NCBI GenBank assembly: GCA_019136135.1
Contig: JAGVUR010000066.1
Location: 1-45,683, forward strand
Reading direction: 5' to 3'
Source: Verrucomicrobiota bacterium
GTDB taxonomy: Bacteria > Verrucomicrobiota > Lentisphaeria > Oligosphaerales > Oligosphaeraceae
Length of the DNA: 45,683 nucleotides
The notes under the pieces are model-generated. The model worked only from the letters and a program-made list of their open reading frames with translations, was not told the origin of the DNA and made no database searches. How positions within the stretch are numbered: position 1 is the stretch's first letter; each line of letters begins with the position of its first letter. Both the position numbers and the translations under genes were made by a program. Shown here one piece after another: positions 26,117 through 35,335 of the stretch.

Positions 26117-27205
26117 ATGAGTACTTTTACCCTTCAAAGCAACCTGGACCTGGGAATCGGGAAACACTACGCTCCCGGCGCGACCATGCTGATCCATCAA
26201 TTGGGCGATGAACCCATCATGCTGGCATCGGGCAGCTTCACCTATGACAACGACTCCCCGACAGTAGACATTTATAGCCTTTTCGACCTGGCTTCCATCA
26301 CCAAATGCGTCGGCACGACGACGATAGCCATGTGGCTGTATGACAAAGGCTTGCTCGACCTGGACAAGCCATTGGTTGATTATTTCCCCGAATTCGGGCA
26401 AGCGCACCCCGAGCAGAAGTCTTGGCGTTCGAAAGTCACCATCAGGCATTTGCTTGCGCATTGCTCGGGATTGCCGCCTTTCCTGAAATTCTACGCGACC
26501 CACGCTCACCTGACGGATTGGCGCCAACGCCGAAGCCTTATCCTTTCAACACAATTGGCTACGGAACCAGGAACAAAAGAAGCCTATTCCGACATCGGAT
26601 TCATGATACTTGGCGAACTCATCAGGGAATTGACGGGAAGACGCATTGACGACGTAGCCCGGGATATCTTCATTCGTCCCCTGAAAATGACCCAGACATG
26701 TTACAATCCGACACCGGCCAACAGGAAGCACTATGTCCCAACCGAAATGAAGGCCGATGATGAAAAATCCTACTGGCAGGGAATAGTCCACGACGAGAAC
26801 GCACGCTGGCTAGAAGGTGCGGCGGGACACGCAGGACTGTTCTCCAGCATCGTCGACCTTGACAAATACGGCAAGGCGATGCTCACTGGAGGCGCCGGTT
26901 TGCTTAGCCAGAAGACCGTCGATTTGTTCACGCGACGCGCCAATATTGTCCAAGGAAGCTCCAGGTGCCTGGGATGGGATTCGCCAGAACAGCCCAGTTC
27001 GGGCGGGAAGTACGTCAGCCCCACCGCATTCGGGCATACCGGCTTCACGGGAACATCCTTCTGGATGGATCCCGAGTACGGCATGATCGTCGCACTCCTG
27101 ACCAACGCCGTCCATCCAAAACGTGAATGCAAGAATAACGGATACTTCCCCTGGAGAAACGACATGCATTCATTGGCCTATAAGACAATCCTCAACCTGG
27201 GATGA
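26117..27205 (+). CDS. Serine hydrolase, class C beta-lactamase/DD-peptidase fold
   Basis: The 362-aa protein carries the three motifs of the beta-lactamase (PF00144) fold: S-x-x-K in LASITKCVG (Ser about 60), Y-S-D in EAYSDIGFMILGEL in place of Y-x-N, and HTGFTG in place of K-T-G. RHLLAHCSGLPP and EGAAGHAGLFSS are also typical. The catalytic Ser acylates an ester or amide substrate. Substrates of this wide family include muropeptides, esters and D-amino-acid peptides, and none can be assigned. No signal peptide is visible, so it is probably cytoplasmic, unlike its upstream neighbours. It begins 7 bases after the heme protein gene, and its stop overlaps an in-frame ATG of the next gene. Confidence 0.85.
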   Translation: MSTFTLQSNLDLGIGKHYAPGATMLIHQLGDEPIMLASGSFTYDNDSPTVDIYSLFDLASITKCVGTTTIAMWLYDKGLLDLDKPLVDYFPEFGQAHPEQKSWRSKVTIRHLLAHCSGLPPFLKFYATHAHLTDWRQRRSLILSTQLATEPGTKEAYSDIGFMILGELIRELTGRRIDDVARDIFIRPLKMTQTCYNPTPANRKHYVPTEMKADDEKSYWQGIVHDENARWLEGAAGHAGLFSSIVDLDKYGKAMLTGGAGLLSQKTVDLFTRRANIVQGSSRCLGWDSPEQPSSGGKYVSPTAFGHTGFTGTSFWMDPEYGMIVALLTNAVHPKRECKNNGYFPWRNDMHSLAYKTILNLG

Positions 27206-27222
27206 CACGTCCCACTACCATA

Positions 27223-28605
27223 ATGAACCAAAGTTACGATATCATTGTTGCAGGCGCAGGACTCGGTGGCATGACAGCCGCCAACAGACTCGCACAGGCA
27301 GGACATAAAGTCCTCCTGGCGGAACAGCATTCCATCATCGGCGGACTCGCCACATACTTCAAACGCAAACAACATGTCTTTGATGTGGCGCTCCATGGAT
27401 TCCCTATCGGAATGAAAAAATCATTCCGTAAATACTGGGGAAAGGAATTCGCAGACCGAGTCGTGCAAGTCAAGTCAATCCGCTTTGACAATCCGCAATT
27501 CAAACTAGAAACAACGTTCGATACCGCCGACTTCACCGAAAAGCTCGTCAGCTTCTTCAAGATACCACAACAGGTCGTCGACGACTTCTTCGCCACCTTG
27601 GCGGAAATGAACTACTACGATGACAACCAGGACACCATACGGGACCTCTTCAACAGGTTTTTCCCGGGGCGCACCGATGTCTGGCGGTTTCTGCTGGAGC
27701 CGATAACCTATGCCAACGGTTCCGGCCTGGACGAACCCGCCATCGCCTACGGAATCGTCTTCGGGAACTTCATGAGCCAGGGCGTCTATACGTTCCAAGG
27801 CGGAACGGACCTGATGATCAAGATGATGGGCGACCGGCTCAGGGAAAACGGAGTCGAGATCAAGACCTCCTCCAAGGTTGAGAAGATCCTGGTTGAGGAC
27901 GGCAAGGTCAGAGGCGCCATGATCAATGGCCGAGAGGTGCCATGCCGTGCCGTGGTTTTCAACGGCAACCTGAAGCGCCTCGTCAAGGAACTCGTCGGCG
28001 AAGAGCATTTTCCTGCGGAATACCTATCAGGGTTCAGGCAGGTTCGCCTAAGCAATTCGTCCTGCCAGGTGTACCTCGGGATCAAGCCAGGCGAGAGCTT
28101 GCCGTACATCGGGGACTTGATCTTTTCGTCCGAGCATCCTGAATACGACACGGCGGCGCTATTGTCGCCCACGATCACGAGCCGTACGTTTTCCGTTTAC
28201 TATCCGGAATTGCGCCCCGGCTCGAACAAGTACTCGATCGTCGCCTCGATGAATGCCAACTACGGCGACTGGCAGGGTTTGGATCGCGAAACGATACGAC
28301 GTCGAAAGCAGGACTTGGTCGAGAATACGCTGGCGGTGCTGGAGCGAATGGTCCCCGGCATCCGCGAGAAGGTCGACTACATCGAGACGTCCACCCCCCT
28401 CACCTTCGAACGTTACACCGGGCACGCCTTCGGTGCCACGTTCGGAACCAAGTTTGAGGGGCTGGACTACAGTACGACCATCCAAAACCAAGTGGCTGGT
28501 CTCTTCCACACAGGCTCCGTCGGAATCATCATGTCAGGATGGCTCGGAGCTGCCAACTACGGCGTCATCACCGCAAATGACGTTGACAAGTACATCAGGA
28601 AATAA
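27223..28605 (+). CDS. CrtI/phytoene-desaturase-like FAD-dependent oxidoreductase
   Basis: The 460-aa flavoprotein has an N-terminal dinucleotide-binding fold (YDIIVAGAGLGGMTAANRLA, then VLLAEQHSIIGGLATYF) and the C-terminal FAD-closing segment of the family (GLFHTGSVGIIMSGWLGAANYG). MTYKFQGG-like YTFQGGTDLMIKMMGDRL and VKIKTSSKVEKI-type segments match CrtI/CRTISO-like desaturase-isomerases and related retinol saturases. Known members oxidise or isomerise polyenes, but many anaerobe homologues have unknown substrates. No other carotenoid genes are present. A start at 27202 (21 bases earlier) overlaps the previous stop by 4 bases and is an alternative; neither has a strong ribosome binding site. 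Confidence 0.82.
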   Translation: MNQSYDIIVAGAGLGGMTAANRLAQAGHKVLLAEQHSIIGGLATYFKRKQHVFDVALHGFPIGMKKSFRKYWGKEFADRVVQVKSIRFDNPQFKLETTFDTADFTEKLVSFFKIPQQVVDDFFATLAEMNYYDDNQDTIRDLFNRFFPGRTDVWRFLLEPITYANGSGLDEPAIAYGIVFGNFMSQGVYTFQGGTDLMIKMMGDRLRENGVEIKTSSKVEKILVEDGKVRGAMINGREVPCRAVVFNGNLKRLVKELVGEEHFPAEYLSGFRQVRLSNSSCQVYLGIKPGESLPYIGDLIFSSEHPEYDTAALLSPTITSRTFSVYYPELRPGSNKYSIVASMNANYGDWQGLDRETIRRRKQDLVENTLAVLERMVPGIREKVDYIETSTPLTFERYTGHAFGATFGTKFEGLDYSTTIQNQVAGLFHTGSVGIIMSGWLGAANYGVITANDVDKYIRK

Positions 28606-28665
28606 TCGGCGGAATGAATCAAGCGGCTTCCGCCAGCACAAACGCTTGCAAGGGGAACAATCACG

Positions 28666-30378
28666 ATGGCAGATAAGGAAAAGTCACATTCTCTTATGTT
28701 GGGTTCGCTCAAGATCGATTTTGTCTGGTGCCGACCGGGCAACTTCCTCATGGGATGTTCGGAGGACGAGGAAGGCGATTCCGAGGATGCACCGCTCCAT
28801 CAGGTGACGATTACAAAGGGCTATTGGCTCGCCACATACCAAGTCACGCAGGCACAGTACGACACGATCGCAGAATTGGCGGGGAACCCATTGAAGCCCT
28901 CCAAGTTCGACGGCGAGAACAAGCCCGTCGAGCGAGTCACCTGGGTCGAGGCGATGAAATGGTGCGAGGCATTGAACGAACGCGAAAAGCAGGAAGGACG
29001 GCTCCCCGAAGGCTTCGAATACAGGCTCCCGACAGAAGCCGAATGGGAATATGCTTGCAGGGCCGGAACAACAACCGCTCTCAACAACGGAAAAACCCTG
29101 ACTAGCGCTGACGGAGAATGCCCCAACCTGGACGAAGTCGCATGGTATGACAAGAATTCAGACAAGGAAACCCATGATGTCGGCACCAAGAAGCCTAACA
29201 ACTGGGGACTCTACGACATGCACGGAAACGTGGAGGAATGGTGCCGGGACTGGTACGGGGAATACCCCCTTGACCATGCGATCGATCCTACGGGGCCAGA
29301 CTATGGAAGGTACCACGTTTGCAGAGGGGGCAACATGGGAGGAATGGCGCTGGGATGCAGTGCCTCCGCAAGAAAAGGCGGAAACCCAAACAACCGCCGA
29401 TGCTACAGGGGATTCAGATTGGCGATGGGTCCGATCATCGATACTCCAATCCTACAGCAGGATCCAAGGGCGCGAAAGGCGGAAGGCGACAATGTATGCA
29501 GCGACAGGCCAACGCAGGAGGAATTGCTCGAGTCGCGGATGCAACTCGAGGAAGAGCTGGGCATCGCCGCCGAATACGAGGATATCGTCAAGGCAAAGGC
29601 GACTGTTGCCGGCTCCAGGAATTTCACGGTCGAGGAACCCAGCATCAGGATGCTCTGGTGCCCTCCCGGATCCTTTGACATGGGTTCCCCGGAGGAGGAA
29701 TCCGGTCGCAACACCGACGAGGTATTGCACAAGGTCACATTCTCCAAGGGCTTCTGGCTGGGAATGTATCCGATTACCCAGGAAGAGTATTCGTTGATTG
29801 CCGATTGCGCGGGCTTGCGTGCCCGTCCTGCGACATTCGGCGGCTTGCGCCGACCCGTTGAATCGGTTGATTGGCTGTCCGTCGAGCGTTGGTGCAAGGA
29901 ATTGACGTTGCTGGAAATGATTGCGGGGCGCTTGCCTGACGGCTACGAATACCGCCTTCCCACGGAAGCCGAATGGGAATACGCCTGCCGTGCGGGAAGC
30001 ACGACTCCGTTCAACGTCCAGACGGAAGAGACGGTTTCCGGCGAGGAAAGCAGGTCGATTTTCGAGACCGCAGCCTGGTACAAGTACAATTCAGGCTACA
30101 AGACCCATCCTGTCGGCGAACGCCTTGCCAATGCCTGGGGCTTTTGCGACATGCACGGCAATGTCCGCGAGTGGTGTTGGGATTGGCATGCGCCTTTGAC
30201 CTCTGACGAAGCAACAGACCCCAAGGGGCCAGATGCAGGGACGCTCAAGGTCACCAGGGGCGGTTGCTACGGTGATTTCGCCAGGCACTGCCGTTCCGCC
30301 CATCGTGGCTATGCCGAACCCGTCAGCTGCAAGGCAAACCTTGGTTTCCGCGTCGCCCTGGCTCCTATCCTCCATTGA
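28666..30378 (+). CDS. Protein of two tandem SUMF1/FGE-like domains
   Basis: The 570-aa protein contains two full copies of the formylglycine-generating-enzyme-like fold, about 15-260 and 325-568. Both have M-G-(C/S)-x-E-x-E, YRLPTEAEWEYACRAG, YDMHGNV-EW or CDMHGNVREW, RGG and GFR(L/V)A. The linker is helical and acidic (QEELLESRMQLEEELGI). In copy 1 the usual RGGSW reads RGGNM and the CRSAxR block reads CSASAR, so copy 1 is more diverged. No signal peptide is seen. Some family members are true FGE or EgtB-type oxygenases, others bind ligands. An anaerobic sulfatase context is absent, so function is open. AAGGGGA precedes the ATG. Arginine codons differ between copies (see findings). Confidence 0.85.
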   Translation: MADKEKSHSLMLGSLKIDFVWCRPGNFLMGCSEDEEGDSEDAPLHQVTITKGYWLATYQVTQAQYDTIAELAGNPLKPSKFDGENKPVERVTWVEAMKWCEALNEREKQEGRLPEGFEYRLPTEAEWEYACRAGTTTALNNGKTLTSADGECPNLDEVAWYDKNSDKETHDVGTKKPNNWGLYDMHGNVEEWCRDWYGEYPLDHAIDPTGPDYGRYHVCRGGNMGGMALGCSASARKGGNPNNRRCYRGFRLAMGPIIDTPILQQDPRARKAEGDNVCSDRPTQEELLESRMQLEEELGIAAEYEDIVKAKATVAGSRNFTVEEPSIRMLWCPPGSFDMGSPEEESGRNTDEVLHKVTFSKGFWLGMYPITQEEYSLIADCAGLRARPATFGGLRRPVESVDWLSVERWCKELTLLEMIAGRLPDGYEYRLPTEAEWEYACRAGSTTPFNVQTEETVSGEESRSIFETAAWYKYNSGYKTHPVGERLANAWGFCDMHGNVREWCWDWHAPLTSDEATDPKGPDAGTLKVTRGGCYGDFARHCRSAHRGYAEPVSCKANLGFRVALAPILH

Positions 30379-30386
30379 TCCCATCT

Positions 30387-31313
30387 ATGTTTCCTGAATA
30401 CAGCCATTGCCAGCTTTGTCCAAGACGATGCGGAGCCAATCGCCTGCAAGGTCAATTGGGGGCATGCGGCGAATCCGCCCAGTGCAGGATCGCCTCCATA
30501 ACCCCGCACTTTGGCGAAGAGCCTTGCCTGTCAGGTTCCAAAGGATCGGGCACGATCTTCTTCTCGGGATGCTCTTGCGGATGCCTTTTCTGCCAAAACT
30601 TCCAAATCTCCCACGGGCACCAAGGCAACTTGGTCACGCCGGACGAACTGCTTTACCGAGTCCTCCAACTCTGCAAGAAAGGCGTCCACAACCTCAATTT
30701 CGTCACGCCGGACCATTGGTGGCCACACATCAGGTTCATCTGCAATGAAATCCGAAAATCCAACCTCGATATCCCATTCGTATGGAACACTTCGGGCTAC
30801 TCAAGCCTTGAACAACTTCGGGAACAAACGCAACTGATTGACATTTTCCTGCCTGACTTCAAATTCTCGGATCCGGCTCTGGCTCGCCGTTGCATGGGAG
30901 ACGCGGACTACCCGAAAATCGCCCGCGACGCGACCCGCCTGATGGCGGACAAGGTCGGATTCCTCCGCCCATGGGATACGACCGGCGAAATGACCGCAAC
31001 CCACGGGATGATGGTCAGGCACCTGGTACTCCCCGGCTTCGTCCAAAACTCCCTGCAAATCCTGGATTGGCTGGCGGAAGATTTCGGCGATGCCGTACCC
31101 ATTTCCTTGATGAGTCAATTCACCCCCGTCCCGGAATGTTCACGCCAATCCTTCCTTGACAGGACATTGGCCCACGACGAGTACAAACAGGTCTGCCAAC
31201 GAGTCGGCGAACTCGGCTTCAGGCGCGTCTTCATCCAAGACCTGGGTGGCGACAGCGACTTCATGCCGGACTTCAATGAAAACCAACCCTTCCCAGGAAA
31301 CCTGAAACACTAA
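30387..31313 (+). CDS. Radical SAM protein, PflA-like (COG1313 type)
   Basis: The 308-aa protein binds a [4Fe-4S] cluster through C62-x3-C66-x2-C69 (GCSCGCLFCQN) and should cleave S-adenosylmethionine to start radical chemistry. An N-terminal Cys-rich block (HCQLCPRRCGANR) and GTIFFSGC are typical of the COG1313 family, annotated as pyruvate-formate-lyase-activating-like, though real substrates are mostly unknown. An extra Cys64 lies inside the cluster loop. A TTG at 30375 would overlap the previous stop by 4 bases; I chose the ATG at 30387, which keeps the whole N-terminal motif. Direct linkage to the tandem-SUMF1 gene hints at joint action, which is inference. Confidence 0.85.
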   Translation: MFPEYSHCQLCPRRCGANRLQGQLGACGESAQCRIASITPHFGEEPCLSGSKGSGTIFFSGCSCGCLFCQNFQISHGHQGNLVTPDELLYRVLQLCKKGVHNLNFVTPDHWWPHIRFICNEIRKSNLDIPFVWNTSGYSSLEQLREQTQLIDIFLPDFKFSDPALARRCMGDADYPKIARDATRLMADKVGFLRPWDTTGEMTATHGMMVRHLVLPGFVQNSLQILDWLAEDFGDAVPISLMSQFTPVPECSRQSFLDRTLAHDEYKQVCQRVGELGFRRVFIQDLGGDSDFMPDFNENQPFPGNLKH

Positions 31314-31335
31314 CCACACGCATAGGAAGGCAGCC

Positions 31336-34300
31336 ATGAAACATCCAATGACTACATTGCTGATTTGCCTCGCCATCGCAAATCTTGCAGGAGCAGCCAC
31401 GCTCGACGAAAAAGGATTCATCCTGGATTGGCTTCTTTCCGGACCCTATCCCAGCTACGTGGTCGACGGCAAGCCCAGGGGACTTGACCAGGACTTGCTC
31501 CCTGGCGGCGAAATCAACGCAAACCCGACCGAAAACCAAAAGGCAACGGCGACATTCAAGGCAGACAAGGCACGGCTGATTGCAGGAATCGGGTCAACAA
31601 ACGAATGGGGGTTCAAGGAAGATAAAACCTTCGATACAACGTGGAAAGTCCACTCCTTCAAAAAGAACATCATCGAACTCGACCAATTCGCCCAGCCGAT
31701 TGACGACCACTTCGTCGTCTATGCAATCACATGGATCGAAGCGCAAAAAGACCAGGACGTCAAGGTAAGAGTCGGAAGCGACGACGACCACAAGATATGG
31801 CTGAACGGACAGCTCCTGGGACGAGTCAATAGCTCACAAGGCATCGTGCCCGACAACTTCATCTACGACGCCAAGCTCCAGCATGGGACCAACAAGCTCC
31901 TGATCAAGGTCGTGGACCGCACGCATGGTTGCGGATTCTGCGTCGCCATCACCGACAGGGACGGCAAGCCTTGCCAAGACATCACCATCCACCCGCAAAA
32001 TCCGCTGGCGAAGCATGACGCACAAGCCTACAACAACGGATACTCGGCGCAGTTCAACTGGCAGAAGATACCGCTCTTCACTGGCGAGAACACACTGAAA
32101 ATCAAGGTCTTCAACCAAAACAACCCCAGCTTCAAGATCCGGTTCAACGCCAGCGAAAAGCAGACGCAATCGGGACAAGAACTGGAATTCCCTGTTGACC
32201 TGAAACTGGGGAAACAGACAATCCAGGCACAAGTGCTCGAAGGAGAAAACCTCGCCGCCGTCCTGCAAATCCCAGTCGTTGCCTACTCTGAGGAACAACT
32301 CCAAAAGGAAAACGAAGAGCTCCAAAGGCAAATCGATGCGCTGGACAAGCAACTTCCGCAACTCAAGAAGGACTTGGACAAGGCGAAAAAACGCTCCGCC
32401 GAAGCCAAGAAAGCACTGCTCGAGGCATTCAAGGAAAGAGAACGCAAGTACAGGACAATCAGGGCGAAAGCTACTAAAAACGCAAACAAGTCCATAGACG
32501 AACCGATGCCCAAGCGAACCACCAAGCGGAAAAAAATCTGCATCAATGGATTCTGGCAAATCAGCTTCGACAAGAAAGAGTGGTTCGAAACGCACTTGCC
32601 GCAAATTTTCAAGAACGATTGGCACCGCATCCACATGTACCCGCTTTACCTTGTCAAGAAAGGCGAAATCTACGGCCCCGTCGCATCGCTCAAAGGGTGG
32701 GAAGACTTCACCTTCAACCCAATCTTCACAAAATCACCGCTCTGGTTCAAGAAAACAATCCAACTCAAAAGCGGGGAAACAACCGATTTCATCTGCGAGA
32801 ACATTGACGGGAAAGCCGAATTCTTCCTTAACGGAAACCCAATCGGCGACTACTACGGCCATATCGGCATCGTGCGGATCCCCCTGGCCAACCCAAAGGA
32901 CGGCGACAATCTCCTGGAAATCAAAGTGACACGCCTCGAACCCCACGAGTTCGGCCCCAACAGAGTCTGGGGACTGAGAGGCAACATCTTCCTGGAAACA
33001 AAGGCGCCGCTTCATGTCGCAGACGTATGGGTCAAAACATCCTGGCGAAACGCAACCGTCAGCGTGCAAACGGAAATCCAAAACAGATCCAATGAAACCA
33101 AGCATGCGAAAATCACCCAGTACATCGCCGAAAATGGACGCATCAGGCTCAGATTGCCAGAGCAATCCGTGGAAATCAACCCGGGCAAAACCGCCACGGT
33201 CAAGACGGAGACGACCTGGGCAAACCCAAAATGCTGGGGAATCGGAGGCAAGTACGCTGGTCCCAATCTCTATGAACTGATTACAGAACTCGATGACGAC
33301 AGGCATTCACAAACCTTCGGCTTCAGGGAATTCTGGATCCATTCAACTGATTTCTATCTCAATGGAAAACGAATCGTCCTCCAAGGAGACGTGGGCGCAT
33401 GCCAGGCAAGCAACATCAAAATGGCCGAGGTCGTATGGCCGCTCTTCAGGTACGACGGAATCAATACGATCAGGATACACGACAACGATTCATGGGATCC
33501 GCAAGTCGCAAAGCTCGCAGACAGGACCGGCATGCTCTACTACGCCCAAATGTATCCGAAACTCCATGACGGAAAGGCAACGCCACAGGACTTCATCCCC
33601 TACGAACAGTGGTTCGAAAACAAATGGCATGCATTCAACCTCAAGCAGTATGATGCCTGGTTCAAAATGCTAAGAAACAACCCATCCGTCGTCATCTGGT
33701 CAACGGACAATGAAATCTTGACCCAGGCATGGGATACAACAGACAAGGTGGACTACAATGTGAGGAACGACAGGCTGGGCGCATTCTACGGAAAGTATGT
33801 CAAGTCCTTGGACAGCGACCTGGTCATGACCAGGGACGGTGACGTCGGAACATGGAACCGAAACGCACGATGGTACGAAGACCCGCCATGCGATACCGCA
33901 AACTACCATTATCCCGACTTCAATGTCGCAAACTGGGTCGTCAATTGGCAAAAAGTCTACGAATACCGCCCAGTGATCTATGGCGAAACCCTCTACTACT
34001 CATACGGCGCCTGGGACAATTGGATTGGTCCAATCCCTTCGCAAGTCGAAAAGAAAGCACGCCGGGTCGCGGAAATCGCAAAAAACTACAGGGAACTCCA
34101 AATCCCGGGAATCATCTACATGGGCTTGGGCAGCGATGGATTCTGCGGTTGGGATGACACAGGAAAGGGAAGCCCTTGGGGAATCACACGGAAAATGACC
34201 GAGGAATACGACAAGGACAAGACCCTGCCTCCAGGATTGAAAGCCGACCAGTACCCGCGATACAGGATCAAATGGCCCGCACATTCGGGATTGGGATACA

Positions 34301-34701
34301 GGCAACTCTCGCACTACATCCATCCCAAGTCAAATGGCGCGCAGTACAACTGGTTTGACAGCTCAACCCCAAGCCACGTCCGAAACGCGGTCAATGACGC
34401 CTATCGAGACAACCTGATCCCCCAACCGCCGCTTGTCAACGGCGCTGACGCTGAGTGCATCGTCAAGGCCTTGCCGAACACTCCCGTCTGGGCAACAACG
34501 CAAACAGGAGAGCAAATCGGAGTCCTTGCGGACAATCAAGGGCTGGCTTGGTTCAAGCTCGATCGCCCGGGAACCTACGTCTTCACCGCAAAAGACAAAG
34601 ACGGAAACGAGATATCAGCCAAGCTAAAGCTGAAAAACAGGAAAAAGTACGCCGCCAAACCTGGATTCGAACAAATCCAAAAACTCAACCTCGTCAAGTA
34701 A
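31336..34701 (+). CDS. Secreted GH2-family glycoside hydrolase with coiled-coil insert
   Basis: The 1121-aa protein has a signal peptide (MKHPMTTLLICLAIANLAGA). Residues about 20-240 form a PA14/galactose-binding-like module (DVKVRVGSDDDHKIWLNGQ). About 318-385 is a charged coiled coil (QLQKENEELQRQIDALDKQL). From about 400 come a GH2 sugar-binding domain (KICINGFWQISFDKKEWFE), an immunoglobulin-like domain and a TIM barrel. The expected acid/base is Glu793 in WSTDNEIL and the nucleophile Glu884 in VIYGETLYY. It should hydrolyse a beta-glycoside (galactoside, mannoside or glucuronide type). AGGAAGG precedes the ATG. The coiled coil between binding and catalytic parts is unusual for GH2. The small coiled-coil protein that follows after 18 bases may be a partner. 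Confidence 0.82.
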   Translation: MKHPMTTLLICLAIANLAGAATLDEKGFILDWLLSGPYPSYVVDGKPRGLDQDLLPGGEINANPTENQKATATFKADKARLIAGIGSTNEWGFKEDKTFDTTWKVHSFKKNIIELDQFAQPIDDHFVVYAITWIEAQKDQDVKVRVGSDDDHKIWLNGQLLGRVNSSQGIVPDNFIYDAKLQHGTNKLLIKVVDRTHGCGFCVAITDRDGKPCQDITIHPQNPLAKHDAQAYNNGYSAQFNWQKIPLFTGENTLKIKVFNQNNPSFKIRFNASEKQTQSGQELEFPVDLKLGKQTIQAQVLEGENLAAVLQIPVVAYSEEQLQKENEELQRQIDALDKQLPQLKKDLDKAKKRSAEAKKALLEAFKERERKYRTIRAKATKNANKSIDEPMPKRTTKRKKICINGFWQISFDKKEWFETHLPQIFKNDWHRIHMYPLYLVKKGEIYGPVASLKGWEDFTFNPIFTKSPLWFKKTIQLKSGETTDFICENIDGKAEFFLNGNPIGDYYGHIGIVRIPLANPKDGDNLLEIKVTRLEPHEFGPNRVWGLRGNIFLETKAPLHVADVWVKTSWRNATVSVQTEIQNRSNETKHAKITQYIAENGRIRLRLPEQSVEINPGKTATVKTETTWANPKCWGIGGKYAGPNLYELITELDDDRHSQTFGFREFWIHSTDFYLNGKRIVLQGDVGACQASNIKMAEVVWPLFRYDGINTIRIHDNDSWDPQVAKLADRTGMLYYAQMYPKLHDGKATPQDFIPYEQWFENKWHAFNLKQYDAWFKMLRNNPSVVIWSTDNEILTQAWDTTDKVDYNVRNDRLGAFYGKYVKSLDSDLVMTRDGDVGTWNRNARWYEDPPCDTANYHYPDFNVANWVVNWQKVYEYRPVIYGETLYYSYGAWDNWIGPIPSQVEKKARRVAEIAKNYRELQIPGIIYMGLGSDGFCGWDDTGKGSPWGITRKMTEEYDKDKTLPPGLKADQYPRYRIKWPAHSGLGYRQLSHYIHPKSNGAQYNWFDSSTPSHVRNAVNDAYRDNLIPQPPLVNGADAECIVKALPNTPVWATTQTGEQIGVLADNQGLAWFKLDRPGTYVFTAKDKDGNEISAKLKLKNRKKYAAKPGFEQIQKLNLVK

Positions 34702-34719
34702 AAGCCAGGAGAACAAACG

Positions 34720-35331
34720 ATGAAATACGCACTCGCAATCATAATCGCATCCCTGGTCCTCGTAGCAAATGCCGATGATATCGTCAAGAAAAACCAAATG
34801 CTCAAGGACAACCTGGAGCAAAGGCAAAAACAAGCCACCGAACTCCAAGAGCAAATCCAAGCCAACAACCTGCAGGCTGACGTGATCAACGAAGCCGCAA
34901 AGCGAACCATCGACGACAACCCAAAACCAGTTGAAGATACAACGACGAAAATACTCATCATGAAATTCTTCGAAGACAACCCGATTCACCTAAAACGAGT
35001 CGAGGGAGACAAGCCTAAGCAGGCGATGTTCGAAAAATGGATCGAACTCAAGCCAGGAGCAACCTATGAATTCAATGCAACCATAAAAGCCGAAAACGTA
35101 ACAGGAACCAAAATCAAATTCGGCCTGATGGTCCCGCTCAATACAGGAAAAACAGCTTGGCCTGACGCAAGTGTCGGAGACAAAACATTTGAATGGAGCC
35201 ATGCGACCTTCACATACAAAGTCCCCTTCACAAGCAAGGGAACCCTGTTGATGTGCGGAATCTACGCAGGAAAACCCGACATCGTCGGCGAAACCTGGTT
35301 CAAAAACCTGACGATACATGAAATCAAGTGA
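34720..35331 (+). CDS. Small secreted protein: coiled coil plus CBM-like beta-sandwich
   Basis: The 203-aa product has a signal peptide (MKYALAIIIASLVLVANA), a helical coiled-coil region rich in Gln, Lys and Glu (about 20-65, QMLKDNLEQRQKQATELQEQ) and a C-terminal beta-rich domain (about 75-203; ELKPGATYEFNATIKAENV, then FTYKVPFTSKGTLL) resembling CBM4/9-type carbohydrate-binding modules. There is no catalytic signature. CAGGAG lies 9 bases before the ATG. It follows the GH2 gene by 18 bases and shares a coiled coil with it, so assembly of the two on the cell surface or in the periplasm is a reasonable guess. The family assignment is by pattern only. Confidence 0.6.
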   Translation: MKYALAIIIASLVLVANADDIVKKNQMLKDNLEQRQKQATELQEQIQANNLQADVINEAAKRTIDDNPKPVEDTTTKILIMKFFEDNPIHLKRVEGDKPKQAMFEKWIELKPGATYEFNATIKAENVTGTKIKFGLMVPLNTGKTAWPDASVGDKTFEWSHATFTYKVPFTSKGTLLMCGIYAGKPDIVGETWFKNLTIHEIK

Positions 35332-35335
35332 CAGA

